Origin: Acridotheres tristis
Taxonomy: Eukaryota; Chordata; Aves; Passeriformes; Sturnidae
DNA length: 64,000 bases
Assembly: GCA_037013685.1 (NCBI GenBank)
Contig: CM072894.1
Location: 18,842,949-18,906,948 of the forward strand
Reading direction: 5' to 3'
Below the pieces are notes generated by a model. The model did no database searches and was not told where the DNA came from. It was given only the letters and a program-made list of their open reading frames with translations. Below are positions 62,271 to 64,000 of the stretch, piece by piece. The number at the start of each line of letters is the position of its first letter. The stretch's first letter is position 1. Both the position numbers and the translations under genes were made by a program.

Positions 62271-64000
62271 GTAAGAGATCCTTCTTATTATTCTTATTTA
62301 GCTGTATTATCTTGATCTTCCTCATTACTTTCATAATATTAACATAAAATCAGTGCTGAAGTGTATAATCTTCCAGTAAGACCAGTATGAATAGTGTTTC
62401 TGTGACTAATTGCTGTCTTTTAATTGCTTACTGAATTAGTGCAAAATGAAAAGCAGAATATGAATGTGTCTTCAGGCTAAGTGTACCCTTCATTAAGTGT
62501 TTTCTTTCTTTTTTTTCCTTATAATGCAGAATCACAGTGAGAAGTTTTTAATGACTTTCACACTCCAGCAGTCAGCCTCTGACAGAAATAAGCCATAGCT
62601 GTATTACAAGTTGCCTATTCAAAATGTTTTTTCACTGGCAAGTTAGATCAGCCACTGTAGAGAAGAAATGAGTATTTTAGAAAATGGATACAAATATGTT
62701 GTCTGACTTAAATTTTTACTTAGTTGAAATGAGTCAGATTACCTTTAAAATCAATTTATAGCTAAGACTTGAATTGCTTAGATATGCAGTCTAGTCCTTG
62801 GATAAAACTGTTTTTTCATAGGAAACTTTGATAGCTTTTTATGTGCGTGATAGCTTTTTAATGTTTTTTCTTAAAAAAACTTATTACCACTTACTTTAAA
62901 ACTTGCTTACATCCAGTTTGTGTTGACAGGATATCCATGAGAGGTTATAAATTCCTAATTGTTGCTATGGAGAAAAGTTAAATATTACAATTTTTTATGC
63001 TAACAAAAAGATAAGAAGTCAGAAATAATTAGAAAATTACAATCAGTATGTTAGAAACAAATAGCAGATTTATGCATAAACAAATAGCTTCAAAAATTGT
63101 TGGTGTCCTGATTCCAGCTGTTTGTAATCAGAAAAAAAGCAATTACAAAGAATGAGTGCCAACTTTCAAAATCTGTTTTCTTCCCCTTTTTTGACTACTT
63201 CTCTAGTGACAGCTGCAAAAAAATTGCGTGGCTGCCAAAGGTTGTGTACAAAAGAGAGGATTAATGAATTTTATTGTGGGGATAGGAAAGACTTCGAGAT
63301 TATTTGGAATCATTTTAGTTGCCCAATTTACATAACTGCCCAGTTATGCTATCAATATTCTTTTTCATCTCTCTGCTGGCAGGTAGATGAAACCATTTAC
63401 AAACAGACCGATTTGTACTGCTGTGTGGATGTACCAGTGAGGTGCCTTGGGTATCTATAAATTATCATGAAACCCAGAGAGTGATCAGCTTCTTACCCAG
63501 TTACTTGCACTGTTGGCATATTCAGAGGACAAACATTTTAGACCTGCAGGTATAGTGAAACATCAGGGATTATGCCTTCAGTTTTCTGAAGCTTTTAAGC
63601 CAGAAGTGAAGGAGGACTGATCCTGAGAGACTTGAGTTTCTAAGCTCTTACTTGCACAGTGAACTTCCGTTCCTTTTAAGGATCCTCTTTAATTCATGGC
63701 TGGAAAAAATTCCCTATCCCTACCTTCTCTAAAAGCAGGTCTCTAGTAATGAGATTAATTTCTTAGCAAGGTACCTTTGGTAGCACTTGAGTTGTGCTTC
63801 CTGTTCACTATTGACCCTCTTCACTGTTGAGACTTTTTCATGGAAGTTGATGCAAACATTTGAAGCTTTTTGAGTAGAAAGAACTTATGAGTGGGAACTC
63901 ATAAGGTTTAAAGGGTGGTGCAAGGGAATTTGGGACAGGGCAAAGGGTAAAGGAAATGGGCAACTTTACAAAGGAGCAAGAGGTGGGGGGGGTGGGCAGG
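62271..64000 (+). other. STK39: STK39 intron 13, partial
   Basis: Starts with GTAAGA. No exon encoding the following NSRKELND segment was found, so the intron continues beyond the window. The 102-codon open frame at 63152-63460 has no recognisable product. A G-rich run lies at 63981-64000. Confidence 0.88.

Overview
This is a vertebrate nuclear genomic window and almost certainly avian. It is AT-rich with low repeat density. The recognisable interspersed repeats are three 3'-terminal fragments of CR1-type LINEs and one probable endogenous-retrovirus LTR. The only gene I can support is a large, multi-exon, plus-strand gene: STK39, encoding SPAK, the STE20/SPS1-related proline/alanine-rich kinase. 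Thirteen coding exons were located by translating across AG/GT boundaries and matching the known SPAK protein. All exon phases chain without a break, giving 410 codons plus two bases. The last coding exons, which carry the C-terminal CCT/PF2 docking domain, lie beyond the right edge.

Layout. Bases 1-13,000 are upstream intergenic sequence with three CR1 tails, a 13-bp-arm hairpin near 6.1 kb and a small CpG-rich patch at 11.3-11.56 kb. A CpG island at about 13.03-14.13 kb holds the putative TATA-less, GC-box promoter, the 5' UTR and exon 1. Intron 1 is about 18 kb and contains the probable LTR. Exons 2-10 (31.9-46.4 kb) encode nearly all of the kinase domain and the start of the regulatory region. 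Intron 10 is about 13.6 kb and contains a CpG-rich patch, a CTCF-like motif and an inverted CCAAT pair. Exons 11-13 (60.0-62.3 kb) encode the S-motif, the acidic segment and the linker leading to the CCT domain. The remainder to 64,000 is the start of intron 13.

Function. SPAK is a cytoplasmic Ser/Thr kinase that WNK kinases activate and that phosphorylates SLC12 cation-chloride cotransporters (NKCC1/NKCC2/NCC/KCCs). The sequence here has the intact ATP lysine (K65), HRD aspartate (D165), DFG aspartate (D183), WNK-target T-loop threonine (T204) and S-motif serine (S344). It therefore looks like a functional gene, not a pseudogene.

I found no second protein-coding gene, tRNA, rRNA, CRISPR array or complete mobile element, and no convincing previously undescribed system. 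The most useful leads are CpG-rich patches upstream and inside introns 2 and 10, possible alternative promoters that would give kinase-truncated SPAK. A shortened linker that seems to lack a segment found in mammalian SPAK is also worth checking. Protein and repeat comparisons were made from memory of the families, not by database search.
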